In this document: one piece after another, positions 54,265 through 63,415 of the stretch
How positions within the stretch are numbered: the first letter of the stretch is position 1
Layout: each line of letters starts with the position of its first letter
Source of the DNA: Pigmentibacter sp. JX0631
Lineage (GTDB): Bacteria > Bdellovibrionota_B > Oligoflexia > Silvanigrellales > Silvanigrellaceae
Length of the DNA stretch: 64,000 nucleotides
Direction: 5' to 3'
Assembly: GCF_029873255.1 (NCBI RefSeq)
Contig: NZ_CP123622.1
Span: 2,951,001-3,015,000, forward strand
Notes under the pieces: generated by a model
What the model was told of the DNA's origin: nothing
Seen by the model: only the letters and a program-made list of their open reading frames with translations
Databases searched by the model: none
Position numbers and translations under genes: made by a program

Positions 54265-55569
54265 ATGAAGGTAGAAATAACAAAAAATAAATTACTATCA
54301 GTTTCTTTAGTAGCTGTAATTGGTGCATCTTTTTTAACTTCTTGCAATAATAAAAAATCTGATTCAAAAGATCAAAATCAACAAACTTCTGCGCCTGGTG
54401 GTAATACAGGAACTGGAGGCGGGTCTACTGGTGGTGGCGGAACTGCTGGTGGAACTGTAGATCCAAGTTTAGTTGATGATGGGATTGGTGCTGATTTAGC
54501 AAATAATGAACTAAATTTAGATCTTTTAGATCAAATCGAGTTTAATGGATTAACTGGAAATGTTCCTCAAGAATTAGTAGATTTAGTTGCTTTGAAAAAA
54601 ATTTCAAGTATAAAACTAGCGCATTTATGTGAAGATTCTAAAAAAGATAAAAAAGCTCTAGGAGTATATTCCAATACTAAGCATAACGTACCAATACAAA
54701 TTAAACTTTATGATGATAAAAATAGTGAAATTCTTCTTTCAGAAGCTGAAGCTAAAACTATTAAAGATAATTTAGCAATTGATGATACTTCAAGACCAAA
54801 TGGATTAGTTAAATTGTCGGCAGATGAAAAGGTTTCAAATAACTATTCTAGATGTGCAAATGGTACTGTTCCAAAGCTAAATAATAATTTTAACGTAATT
54901 TATGTTAAGCCTAAAACTAATGACAACAAGGATATTAATTTATATGCTGCTTTAAAAATTGGTGATGATAATACTATTTTTAGTGTTGCAAAAGACGGAA
55001 GTCAGAGTCCATTATTAATTCCAATTCTAGTGCCAAAAAATGAAAAAAATATTTTCGATAAATTTAACCATGTATTTAAAGTAGTTGATACAAGTAATAA
55101 TGAAAAATACAAGTATATTTCAGCAAACTACGTAGGAAAGCATAAAAATAAAGAAGAAGTAAATCTAACTGTTACTGATATTAGTATTACTGATAGTGAA
55201 AAGCCAAAAAATACGGCTACTTTTACTGCTCAATTAGCAAAAATAGATCAAGATATTCCAGCACTAACAAATTTAAAAATTGGTGGAACTAAGGAACTTG
55301 CAGCTTTAGAGCTATATAACATGAATAAACCAAGAATGGAATTATTTACTGCTTTTAGTACATTGTTTAATCAAACTAAATTTGAATTCAAAGATGGCAT
55401 TAAGTTAGATAATTTAGTAGATAGTCTTCCTAAAGAAAAGAATGTTAGCTTTCTTCTTAAAATTAAAAATGCGGATTCAAATAAACATTCAGAAGTTAAA
55501 GTAAAATTAACTGGAGAAGATAGTTTTGGTAACCAATTCACTACAGTAATCAGTGATTCCAAATGGTAA
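54265..55569 (+). CDS. Lipoprotein with Gly-rich linker and shared C-terminal module
   Basis: 434 residues. The signal peptide has lipobox LTSC at ~27. A Gly/Thr linker (~45-66, GGNTGTGGGSTGGGGTAGGT) follows, then the module shared with the proteins at 49103 and 51777: an early Cys (LAHLCEDS), KHNVPIQIKLYDDKN, SRCANGTVPKLNN and the end GEDSFGNQFTTVISDSKW. The two conserved Cys may form a disulfide in the periplasm. RBS ATGGAGA is good. Function unknown. Confidence 0.78.
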   Translation: MKVEITKNKLLSVSLVAVIGASFLTSCNNKKSDSKDQNQQTSAPGGNTGTGGGSTGGGGTAGGTVDPSLVDDGIGADLANNELNLDLLDQIEFNGLTGNVPQELVDLVALKKISSIKLAHLCEDSKKDKKALGVYSNTKHNVPIQIKLYDDKNSEILLSEAEAKTIKDNLAIDDTSRPNGLVKLSADEKVSNNYSRCANGTVPKLNNNFNVIYVKPKTNDNKDINLYAALKIGDDNTIFSVAKDGSQSPLLIPILVPKNEKNIFDKFNHVFKVVDTSNNEKYKYISANYVGKHKNKEEVNLTVTDISITDSEKPKNTATFTAQLAKIDQDIPALTNLKIGGTKELAALELYNMNKPRMELFTAFSTLFNQTKFEFKDGIKLDNLVDSLPKEKNVSFLLKIKNADSNKHSEVKVKLTGEDSFGNQFTTVISDSKW

Positions 55570-56100
55570 TTTTTATATCCCAAAAAATTTAAATGTTGGG
55601 TTAATTTTTTTTCTGGGAAATTCCTTTTATTAATGATACCTGATGCATTAATGAATGACTATTAATATCTAGTCCTCCCCCTATGCCCGTATTTTCAGTT
55701 TATTCATTCTTTGCTTTCCCAGAAAAATTAATTTATTTATTCTATAAGTTTTTAAATTTTAAAAGTGTTCTCTTTTATCTTAAAAATTTAAAGTTAAATT
55801 ATTGTCATCACTAATCTTTTACTAACTTTCTTTTTAATAATAAAAATATTTCTGTATAAAATATTTTCAGCTAAATTGAAATTAAGCACATATAAAAGTT
55901 CTAATTTAAATTAGTTTAGTAATAAATAATTTTCTTTAATAAAAAGTTAAATTACTTATTTTATATCTTAAATTAATATTTTTTAAATATTTAACTAATT
56001 TGTCCAAATTTCTGCAAACTTTGTTCACATTCTATCAACCACCTTAAATTTCATAATTTTTTATTTATGCTCCTCTTCTGTTTACTTGAAAGGAGTCTTA
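55570..56100. other. Non-coding region with a distant inverted repeat
   Basis: No gene seen in these 531 bases. A weak terminator follows the lipoprotein (CCCAA 55579-55583 with TTGGG 55596-55600, then T-rich). A 13-bp perfect inverted repeat, TTTTTCTGGGAAA (55608-55620) and TTTCCCAGAAAAA (55715-55727), encloses 94 bases with further short complementary segments. It may be a structured RNA or a small MITE-like element. The rest is AT-rich. Confidence 0.45.
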
Positions 56101-56979
56101 ATGGAATTCGAATTACTTGATATTAAAAATGATTATGTCTTTAAACGCATTTTTGGGGAGAAAGAAGATATCTTAATCCACTTTTTAAATAGTGTCATAA
56201 ATTATCCAGAAGATGAAAAAATTACTTCCTTAACTTACTTAAATACTGAAATTAATAAGGATCATGAAGACGATAAGGAAACTAGGCTAGATGTCTTGGC
56301 AAAACTTAATAATGAAAGTTTTGTGAATATTGAAATCCAAGTACAAAATACCTATGAATATGAAAAACGGTGCTTGTATTACTGGGCGAAGCTTTATGAA
56401 CAACAATTAACTAGCGGAAAGAAATATAAAACATTAAAACCTGCTATTTGTATCCATATTTTAAATTTTAATTTTTTTAAGGACAAAGATTATTTTATGA
56501 CGAAAATTAAACCGTTAGATACAGAAACAAGAAAAGTTTTTTCCCATGATTTTCAACTTTATTTTTTAGAAGTTCCCAAAATCCCCGATCAGTATTATAA
56601 TGAACTGGATAAATGGATGCACTTTTTTAAAGGTGCTTCAAAGGAGACAATAATGGCTATGCAAACACCTGAAATTGAAAAAGCATTTAATACCCTTGAA
56701 TATATCAGCCAAGATCCCATTGCTAGGGCAAAATATGAAGCCAGAAGAAAATATGAGCTAGATTACAACACCGATATGGATGGGGCAAGGGAAGAAGGTT
56801 TTACTAAAGGTTTTCAAAATGGAAAAAATGAGGGAGAACAGCTAGGTTTTGCTAAAGGAAAAAATGATCAAAAATTTGAAATAGCAAAAAATCTTCTAGC
56901 CAATCATTTTTCAATTGAAATGATTAGTAAAATAACAAATCTACCTATTTCTGAGATTGAGAAACTAATGAACAATTAG
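56101..56979 (+). CDS. Rpn-family PD-(D/E)XK nuclease / transposase-like protein
   Basis: About 292 residues starting MEFELLDIKNDYVFKRIFGE, the usual start of Rpn (recombination-promoting nuclease, formerly transposase_31) proteins. The nuclease core has ETRLDVLAKL and VNIEIQVQ, the D...ExQ of the PD-(D/E)XK fold. A family-typical tail has repeated GxxxGxxxG (EEGFTKGFQNGKNEGEQ) and a short helix. Rpn proteins cut DNA with little specificity and promote RecA-independent transfer. The ATG at 56101 follows AAGGAG. The gene stands alone between non-coding stretches, which suggests lateral gain. Confidence 0.87.
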   Translation: MEFELLDIKNDYVFKRIFGEKEDILIHFLNSVINYPEDEKITSLTYLNTEINKDHEDDKETRLDVLAKLNNESFVNIEIQVQNTYEYEKRCLYYWAKLYEQQLTSGKKYKTLKPAICIHILNFNFFKDKDYFMTKIKPLDTETRKVFSHDFQLYFLEVPKIPDQYYNELDKWMHFFKGASKETIMAMQTPEIEKAFNTLEYISQDPIARAKYEARRKYELDYNTDMDGAREEGFTKGFQNGKNEGEQLGFAKGKNDQKFEIAKNLLANHFSIEMISKITNLPISEIEKLMNN

Positions 56980-56997
56980 TTTCTCAGCATCTTTTTT
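56958..56997 (+). terminator. Terminator overlapping the Rpn stop codon
   Basis: A 12-bp perfect stem (56958-56969 with 56975-56986, core GAAACTAAT/ATTAGTTTC) and a 5-base loop, then CTTTTTT. The last codons and stop of the gene are inside the hairpin. Confidence 0.85.
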
Positions 56998-57115
56998 AGA
57001 TATTCAAATTAAAATACTCCTCTCATTAAAAATGTTTTAAAGAAATGGTTTGTATTAGTAGAAATAACTGATTTTAATAAATCCATTATTTAATTTTTAA
57101 GTAAAGTTTTTCCAA

Positions 57116-58354
57116 TTACTTATTTTTACTAACTAGTACTGTTACCATGCAGTTACTTTGAATATTTAGCATACTTGTAATTGGATCAATAAGTGGTTCA
57201 ATACTAAGTAATAAAAATATTCCCACTGCTGGGGGGATTCCAAGAGGTGAAAGAACAACTCCAAAAGTAGTTGCGCTTAAAATTGCAGGTCCAGCCGTAC
57301 TTGCTATCGAAGATAAAAAGCTAGTAATTAAAAGAATGAATAGAGAATTAAAGTTGATAGGAATTTTATACAAATTCATAAGGAAAAATGCAATTGAAAT
57401 GCTTCTTATCATGATTCCTGGTTTAAAAATACTTATCCCCAAAGGCAGTATTAATTCAACATTTTTTTTCTCTAATTTAAATTCATTTGTTAAAGAGAGC
57501 ATAGCGGCTGGCATTGAAGCAAAACTACTTGAAGTTGCAAAAGCAATTAAATATGCACTTTTTAAATTGTTTATTGTCTTAATAATCGAAATTTTTTGTT
57601 TTCTACTTATTATTATAAGAAAAATAATAAATAAGGTCAAAATAGTAACATATATTAAAGCAATTAAATCAAAAAGAGATTTTAGTGTTTCCAAGCCAAC
57701 GCTGGAAATAAATCCAGATATTAAGAAAAATATTCCTATAGGCAATACATAAAGAAGAATATTTACCATTTTCATAAATGCGGAAAAAATAGCATCAAAA
57801 AATTTAATAGCTGTCGTTACATTTGGATTTTCAGCGCGCCCAAGACAAATTCCTAATAATATAGAAAACAGTAAAATAGAAATATCTTTTCTTTCATAGA
57901 TTGCTTTTACAATATTAATTGGTAATGCATTTTTAAAAAGTTCAATAAAACTTCCATTAGTATTTATATTTTTTGATAAAGTTTTCTCTGAATTTGCAAT
58001 TCCATTACTCAATAGTTCAAGTGTTTCTTTAGATAAATTATGTCCAGGAGAAATGATTAAAGAATATGAAAATGTAAAAAAACAAGTGAGAAGAATAAAA
58101 ATAAAATAATAAAAGGAAAGTTTTTTTAAATAATAAATAGAATCGCTATTATGAAAAATATTAAAAAATCCGCAAATTATTGCTGTCATCATAATTGGAA
58201 TAACTGAAATTTGGAGCAATTCTAAGTAAATTTCACCAATAAATGATAAATTTTTAGCTTGAAATGGAAAATATAAGCCAAAAGATACTCCTAAAATCAT
58301 AGTGATTAGGATAGTCCAATGATTTAGCATTATATTTTTAAATTTCTCAATCAT
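57116..58354 (-). CDS. Divergent DAACS-family symporter coupled to a solute-binding protein
   Basis: 412 residues with about eight membrane helices and two re-entrant loops. The Ser-rich loop reads FATSSSFASMPAAM, as in DAACS transporters. The usual sodium/substrate motif NMDGT is replaced (PLGISIFKPGIMI), and the later NVxGD reads NIQSN. Thus key cation and substrate ligands differ from GltP. It overlaps the upstream binding-protein gene by 4 bases (ATGA), so the two proteins are made together. This suggests binding-protein-dependent secondary transport or sensing. Confidence 0.8.
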   Translation of the reverse strand: MIEKFKNIMLNHWTILITMILGVSFGLYFPFQAKNLSFIGEIYLELLQISVIPIMMTAIICGFFNIFHNSDSIYYLKKLSFYYFIFILLTCFFTFSYSLIISPGHNLSKETLELLSNGIANSEKTLSKNINTNGSFIELFKNALPINIVKAIYERKDISILLFSILLGICLGRAENPNVTTAIKFFDAIFSAFMKMVNILLYVLPIGIFFLISGFISSVGLETLKSLFDLIALIYVTILTLFIIFLIIISRKQKISIIKTINNLKSAYLIAFATSSSFASMPAAMLSLTNEFKLEKKNVELILPLGISIFKPGIMIRSISIAFFLMNLYKIPINFNSLFILLITSFLSSIASTAGPAILSATTFGVVLSPLGIPPAVGIFLLLSIEPLIDPITSMLNIQSNCMVTVLVSKNK

Positions 58355-59193
58355 TTCATTTCTTTCATATATTTTTTTGCAAGAGTTTTCTCTTTTCCAT
58401 TGTTTTTCATTCTAGTGATGTAAAGATTAATCCAGTTGGCTAAATTTGGTGTTTTCCAATTCAAAATAATACAAATAGGGTCAACTGCGTCAGTAACTAT
58501 TTTTTTTCGCACAAATAAATTAGCACGTTTATCATTGGCTAGTAAATTATTGGCATAAATTTCATCTACATAAAGACCTAATATTTTTCCTTCAATAACA
58601 TCATTAAAGGCGTTTTCCAGAGAGTCATATTTCACAACCGAAAAATCTTTAAAGTTATTTTTAAAAAATTCATAATTTTGATTTGCAAAATCTTCATATG
58701 CTGCATTATTTAATATAGCAATTTTTCCATTCTCAGGAGGTATTTTAACATCATTATTAATTTTTAGTTCAAGTAATCTATTTGTTATTACTACTTGGTT
58801 TGGTAAAAAATATGGACTTGAAACCCTTACTGATATTCCGCGGTTTAAAGTTCCACTTAATGCACTTATTGCTAAATCAGCTTTTTCATTTTCTACTAAT
58901 TTAACAACATCTTTAAAAGTTTTAGCTGATCTATCGAATTCAACATTTACTCCAAGATACTTTCCTATATCTTTAGAAATGTCTACATCTATACCTTCTA
59001 ATTTACTATTTTTTGTTTCGTAGAAAAATGGGGGATAATCAATTCCATTAATTGCTATGATTATTTTTCCTCTTGATATTATTTTTTTTATATCTGGAGG
59101 TATTTCAGCTCTTGCATAGTTATTGCTTAATAATAAAATAAGAATTGTAAATGAAAATATTTTTATTATTACTTTGCTAGCTTTATTTTTCAT
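58351..59193 (-). CDS. Periplasmic solute-binding protein, family 3
   Basis: 280 residues with a signal peptide (~1-29, ending NYARA), then the SBP_bac_3 fold: RGKIIIAINGIDYPPFFYE, LEGIDVDISKDIGKYLGV, EKADLAISALSGTLNRG and LGLYVDEIYANNLL. Ligands of this family are mainly polar amino acids. Its gene is fused by overlap to a DAACS-type symporter instead of ABC permease genes. Confidence 0.87.
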   Translation of the reverse strand: MKNKASKVIIKIFSFTILILLLSNNYARAEIPPDIKKIISRGKIIIAINGIDYPPFFYETKNSKLEGIDVDISKDIGKYLGVNVEFDRSAKTFKDVVKLVENEKADLAISALSGTLNRGISVRVSSPYFLPNQVVITNRLLELKINNDVKIPPENGKIAILNNAAYEDFANQNYEFFKNNFKDFSVVKYDSLENAFNDVIEGKILGLYVDEIYANNLLANDKRANLFVRKKIVTDAVDPICIILNWKTPNLANWINLYITRMKNNGKEKTLAKKYMKEMK

Positions 59194-59375
59194 TTTTAAT
59201 CCAATTTTCTAAATGTAAAATAATAATAAAGCATAAATTAAAAAAAATATAGACAAAAATTTGATATACATTTGGCAAAAATTACCTAATTTAATTTTGA
59301 CAAACTGAAATTTTCTTCCTTAACAAGTTATAAATTTGGCATTAAATTTAAATAAATATCTACATAGGTGAGCAT

Positions 59376-60374
59376 GTGGCAATAAAATATACTGGACCGC
59401 AGAAAGCAGCAATTTTACTTTTAGCATTTGGTGAAGAAATTTCAGCTGAAATCTTCAAACATATGACTGAATTTGAAATAAAACGTATCGGTAGCGCAAT
59501 GAGTCGTTTAGGTAGAGTTGACAGTGATGTAATTGATATGGTTATGGAAGAGTTTTATCAAATACTTCAATCTAACAAAAAATATTTTCTTGGAAGCAAT
59601 GATTTTACAAAACGTTTGATTGAGTCTGCATTTAAAAGTGACCAAGCTAATGCATTAATTGATGAGCTTTCATTGACTTCAAATGCAAATTTAGAATCCC
59701 TAGAATTGATAGATCCTAAAACTTTAGCTAATTTTTTACGAAGTGAACACCCACAAACGATGGCATTAATATTAGCACATTTGGATCCAAAAAAATTTGG
59801 AGAATGTTTAAAAATATTACCTGAAAGTTTACATACGGAATTAATTTTACGGGTTGCCAGTTTAGAAAGTGTTTCACCTGAAATTATTGATGAAATTGAT
59901 GATGTTTTACGCAATGAAATCCAGCGTCTAGGAAACGTAACAAGTTCAAAAGTTGGTGGTATTGATCCTATTGTTGAAATGCTAAATTTAATGGATAAAG
60001 CTACTCAAGAAAATATTTTAGATAGATTAGAAGAAAGAGACCCTGATCTTGCTGAAAATATAAGAAAGCTAATGTTTGTCTTTGATGACTTGATCAAAAT
60101 TGATGATAGAGGAATTCAAACTGTTCTTCGTGAAGTTAAACCTGAACAATTAAAACTTGCATTAAAAACAGCTTCAGAAGGTGTAAAAGAATTAATTTAC
60201 AAGAATATGTCTCAAAAAGCAGCTGAAAATTTAAGAGAAGAAATGACAATAATGGGCCCTGCAAAAATTTCAGATGTGGAGCAGGCTCAATTTGCAATAG
60301 TTCAAGTTGCAAGAAGATTAAACGATGAAGGGAAAATTGTTATTTCAGCTAGTGGAGAAAATGCGTTAGTATAA
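59376..60374 (+). CDS. fliG: Flagellar motor switch protein FliG
   Basis: 332 residues. It forms the C-ring torque interface with stator proteins. Motifs: GPQKAAILLLAFGEE at the N-terminus, EHPQTMALILAHLDP with the EHPQ motif in the middle domain, and the C-terminal charged helix with DDRGIQTVLREVK and ALKTASEGVKELIYKNMSQ. The start is GTG with AGGTGA upstream. First gene of a fliG-H-I-J-motE run; fliF is not directly upstream, unlike in many bacteria. Confidence 0.95.
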   Translation: MAIKYTGPQKAAILLLAFGEEISAEIFKHMTEFEIKRIGSAMSRLGRVDSDVIDMVMEEFYQILQSNKKYFLGSNDFTKRLIESAFKSDQANALIDELSLTSNANLESLELIDPKTLANFLRSEHPQTMALILAHLDPKKFGECLKILPESLHTELILRVASLESVSPEIIDEIDDVLRNEIQRLGNVTSSKVGGIDPIVEMLNLMDKATQENILDRLEERDPDLAENIRKLMFVFDDLIKIDDRGIQTVLREVKPEQLKLALKTASEGVKELIYKNMSQKAAENLREEMTIMGPAKISDVEQAQFAIVQVARRLNDEGKIVISASGENALV

Positions 60375-60384
60375 TGGGAGAAAA

Positions 60385-61614
60385 ATGGCTAGCAAAAGTG
60401 GGAAATTAGTAAAAAAGTCAGATGAAAAAATGATGAGTTTATTAGATATGGATAGTTATCCATGGTTACATTTTAATGAGCAAAGTATAATTTTTCCTGA
60501 CAATGTGAAGCGCTCAGTTATTTTAGAAAAAATGCATGATCCTTTGGAGATAACTCAAAAAGTTATTTCAGCAAAAGAATTCGAAAAGCCATTTGCCGGA
60601 AAATCAAAACCATTAATTCCTAGAGACATGACTGAAGATTATAAGCGTGGGCAAAGAGAAGCATTGAAGAGAAGGCGGCGAACATTAATGGATGAAGAAG
60701 AAGCTATGGCGTTAGAATTAGCTGAATTAGAGCATGTTGAAGAAGTAAAATTAGGTAAAGAAAAACAAAAAGATAAAGAAAAAAAAATTAATAAAAAAGA
60801 AGATAACAAATTTGATCCAAATTTGAGCGAAAAAAAAGACATGGCATTAGGAGAAAGTGAAAATAAACTAAAAGTATTTCCTAAAGAAAATATTACAGAA
60901 GAGAAAAAAGAAGTTCAACCACCATTACTGCAAGAAGATAAAGTTAAAGAAAATGTAGATCCAAAAATTCTCGAATTAGAATTAAATAAAGCTAAAGAAG
61001 ATGGCTTTCAAGAAGGACGTAAAGAAGGTTTTGAACAAGGTGAAAAAATAGGAAAAGAAGAAGGGTATAAAGTTGGGATAGATGAAGGTAACAGAATGGG
61101 ATTTCAAGTAGGAGAAGAAAAAGGATTGGTAGCAGTTGAATCTAAATATGATAAAGCATTTGCAAATATTTCAGAAGCTGCATTGAAAATGGATGAATTA
61201 AAAACAACTTTAATATCAGAAGGAAAAGAAATATTTCTAGAAATATTAAAACTTTGTTCTGAAAAAATAATTCGTGAACAGATTAAAGCTAGTGATACTA
61301 CTCTTTTTCGAATTTTTGATGATGTTATTAAAGAAATAGATACTAATTCAAATCTTACAATCCAAGTTAATTCTCATGATGCTCAAAGGCTAAAAAAACA
61401 TTTAGAAGTTCAAAATTCAAAATATAAAATAAAAATAAAAGAAAATAATTCATTGGAAAATGGAAATTTTCAAGTTGAAAATGAAGCTGGGGCTTCATTA
61501 GTAGATATTAGAAAAAATGTAGATACTATAATTGATAATATAAAGGATGAACTATTTAAAGAAATTTCATCAAATAAAGAAGCTAATTATGATATTCCTA
61601 AAAAGGCAGGATAG
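60385..61614 (+). CDS. fliH: Flagellar export ATPase regulator FliH
   Basis: 409 residues, well above the usual ~230. The N-terminal ~200 are highly charged and low complexity. At ~205-250 come the Gly-spaced repeats typical of FliH (EGRKEGFEQGEKIGKEEG, GIDEGNRMGFQVGEEKG). The C-terminal domain (~260-400) binds FliI (LKLCSEKIIREQIKASD). It lies between fliG and fliI, with gaps of 10 and 2 bases. The extra N-terminal length is unusual. Confidence 0.88.
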   Translation: MASKSGKLVKKSDEKMMSLLDMDSYPWLHFNEQSIIFPDNVKRSVILEKMHDPLEITQKVISAKEFEKPFAGKSKPLIPRDMTEDYKRGQREALKRRRRTLMDEEEAMALELAELEHVEEVKLGKEKQKDKEKKINKKEDNKFDPNLSEKKDMALGESENKLKVFPKENITEEKKEVQPPLLQEDKVKENVDPKILELELNKAKEDGFQEGRKEGFEQGEKIGKEEGYKVGIDEGNRMGFQVGEEKGLVAVESKYDKAFANISEAALKMDELKTTLISEGKEIFLEILKLCSEKIIREQIKASDTTLFRIFDDVIKEIDTNSNLTIQVNSHDAQRLKKHLEVQNSKYKIKIKENNSLENGNFQVENEAGASLVDIRKNVDTIIDNIKDELFKEISSNKEANYDIPKKAG

Positions 61615-61616
61615 TT

Positions 61617-62960
61617 ATGTTTTCTAATAATGCATTAGCAAAAATTAAAAAACAACGTGAAGTACTACAGCCCCAAAATCATTTTGAAAATTTCGGAAAA
61701 GTTGTTCAAATAGTAGGAACAGTTATTGAAGTTACTTTAGCAGATGCTCCCTTAGGAGCTCTTGTTAAAATTTTTAATCGTGAAAAAACTTTTGCAATTG
61801 AAGGTGAAATTGTAGGATTCAGGAAAGAAAAATCATTAGTCATTCCTTTTTCTGATCCAGCTGGAGTGTGTGCGAATTCTTATGTTCAATGTATAGAAAG
61901 AGAGCCGAAAATACTGGTTGGTGATCATCTTATTGGAAGAGTCATCGATGGTTATGGAAGACCAATGACTGGAACTTCTTTCCAAATCGGGCAAGGGATT
62001 CCCTATTCTATTCATCGAGAACCTTTAAATCCTTTAGTAAGGAATAGAATAACTAAACACTTTGATACAGGAATACGTTCAATAAATGGGCTTTTAAGTT
62101 TTGGTGAAGGTCAACGGATAGGAATTATGGCTGGCTCAGGAGTAGGGAAAAGTGTTTTGATGGGAATGATTTCAAGATATTCTGATGCTGACGTTAATGT
62201 AATAGCTTTGATTGGTGAGCGAGGAAGAGAAGTCCGAGAATTTCTTGAAGAAAATCTTGGCTCAGAAGGTATGAAAAAAAGTGTTGTTGTGGTTTCGACA
62301 GGAGACCAGTCTCCATTAAGCAGAGTGAGAGCTGCCCATGTTGGAACGGCAATTGCAGAATATTTTCGCGAGCAAGGAAGAAAAGTATTATTACTTATGG
62401 ATTCTTTAACCCGGGTGGCAATGGCACAACGGGAAATTGGTTTATCAGTTGGCGAGCCTCCTACAACGAAAGGTTACACTCCCTCTGTTTTTTCTTTGTT
62501 ACCTAAGCTTCTTGAAAGAGCTGGAAACAGTCAATCTTCGGGTTCTCTGACTGGCATTTACACAGTCTTAGTTGAAGGTGACGATTTTAATGATCCTATT
62601 AGTGATTCTGCAAGAAGTATTTTGGATGGACATATTAATTTATCAAGAATTTTAGCAGAAAGAAATCATTTTCCTGCAATAGATATTCTTTCTAGTGCTA
62701 GTAGAGTTTTAACCGATATAGCATCACAAGAGCACTTAAAATATGTAGCATATATTAGAGATTTAATGTCAGAGTATCAGAGAAATGAAGATCTTATTAA
62801 TATAGGCGCTTATAGCAATGGTATAAACCCTAAGTTAGATAGAGCAATAAAATTACTTCCTAAAATTAATGAATTTTTAAAACAAGATAGAAATATCAAT
62901 TGTAATTACAATGAATCTTTGTTGTTATTAAAAGAATTAACAGGAGATGATTTAGCATGA
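61617..62960 (+). CDS. fliI: Flagellar type III export ATPase FliI
   Basis: 447 residues. The N-terminal beta-barrel is followed by an F1-beta-like ATPase core with Walker A at ~171-179 (GIMAGSGVGKSVLMG), LIGERGREVREF, and Walker B LLLMDSLTRVAMAQREIGL with the family GEPPTTKGY motif. It unfolds and delivers export substrates with FliH and FliJ. It overlaps fliJ by 4 bases. Confidence 0.96.
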   Translation: MFSNNALAKIKKQREVLQPQNHFENFGKVVQIVGTVIEVTLADAPLGALVKIFNREKTFAIEGEIVGFRKEKSLVIPFSDPAGVCANSYVQCIEREPKILVGDHLIGRVIDGYGRPMTGTSFQIGQGIPYSIHREPLNPLVRNRITKHFDTGIRSINGLLSFGEGQRIGIMAGSGVGKSVLMGMISRYSDADVNVIALIGERGREVREFLEENLGSEGMKKSVVVVSTGDQSPLSRVRAAHVGTAIAEYFREQGRKVLLLMDSLTRVAMAQREIGLSVGEPPTTKGYTPSVFSLLPKLLERAGNSQSSGSLTGIYTVLVEGDDFNDPISDSARSILDGHINLSRILAERNHFPAIDILSSASRVLTDIASQEHLKYVAYIRDLMSEYQRNEDLINIGAYSNGINPKLDRAIKLLPKINEFLKQDRNINCNYNESLLLLKELTGDDLA

Positions 62961-63415
62961 ATTTTAAATTCTCCTTGCAAAGAATTCTAAATCTACGTGA
63001 GCAAGAAACTCAAGAAGCTGAACTTAAATTAGAAAAGACTAGAAATATTATAGCTGATTTGCGAAAAATGGTGCACCAAGAGAGAGATATGTATTTTGAT
63101 GAAAGAGACGAATTGAATCAAAATTTAAAAACTGGAAATTTAAGTTCAGTTAAAATTTATGAACGATCTTTATTATTAAGACAAGAAAGAATTATTGAAT
63201 TACTTGATAATATAAGAACTTATCAGGCAGATTTAGAAGTTCTACAACAGATTTTAATCCAATCTAAACGAAATCAAAAAATACTAGAAAACCTAAGAGA
63301 TCTAAAGAAAAAAGAATTTTTTGATAGAGAAACGGCGAAAGAGCAAAGGATGATTGATGAAATAGGAAGCCAAAAATATATTCGAGCACAAATTAATGAA
63401 AAAGGTGAAGAATGA
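62957..63415 (+). CDS. fliJ: Flagellar export protein FliJ
   Basis: 152 residues, a continuous coiled coil starting FKFSLQRILNLREQETQEAE, the typical FliJ opening. It is the stalk-like partner of the FliI ATPase ring. It overlaps fliI (4 bases) and the next gene (4 bases), so this is a coupled operon. Confidence 0.9.
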   Translation: MNFKFSLQRILNLREQETQEAELKLEKTRNIIADLRKMVHQERDMYFDERDELNQNLKTGNLSSVKIYERSLLLRQERIIELLDNIRTYQADLEVLQQILIQSKRNQKILENLRDLKKKEFFDRETAKEQRMIDEIGSQKYIRAQINEKGEE

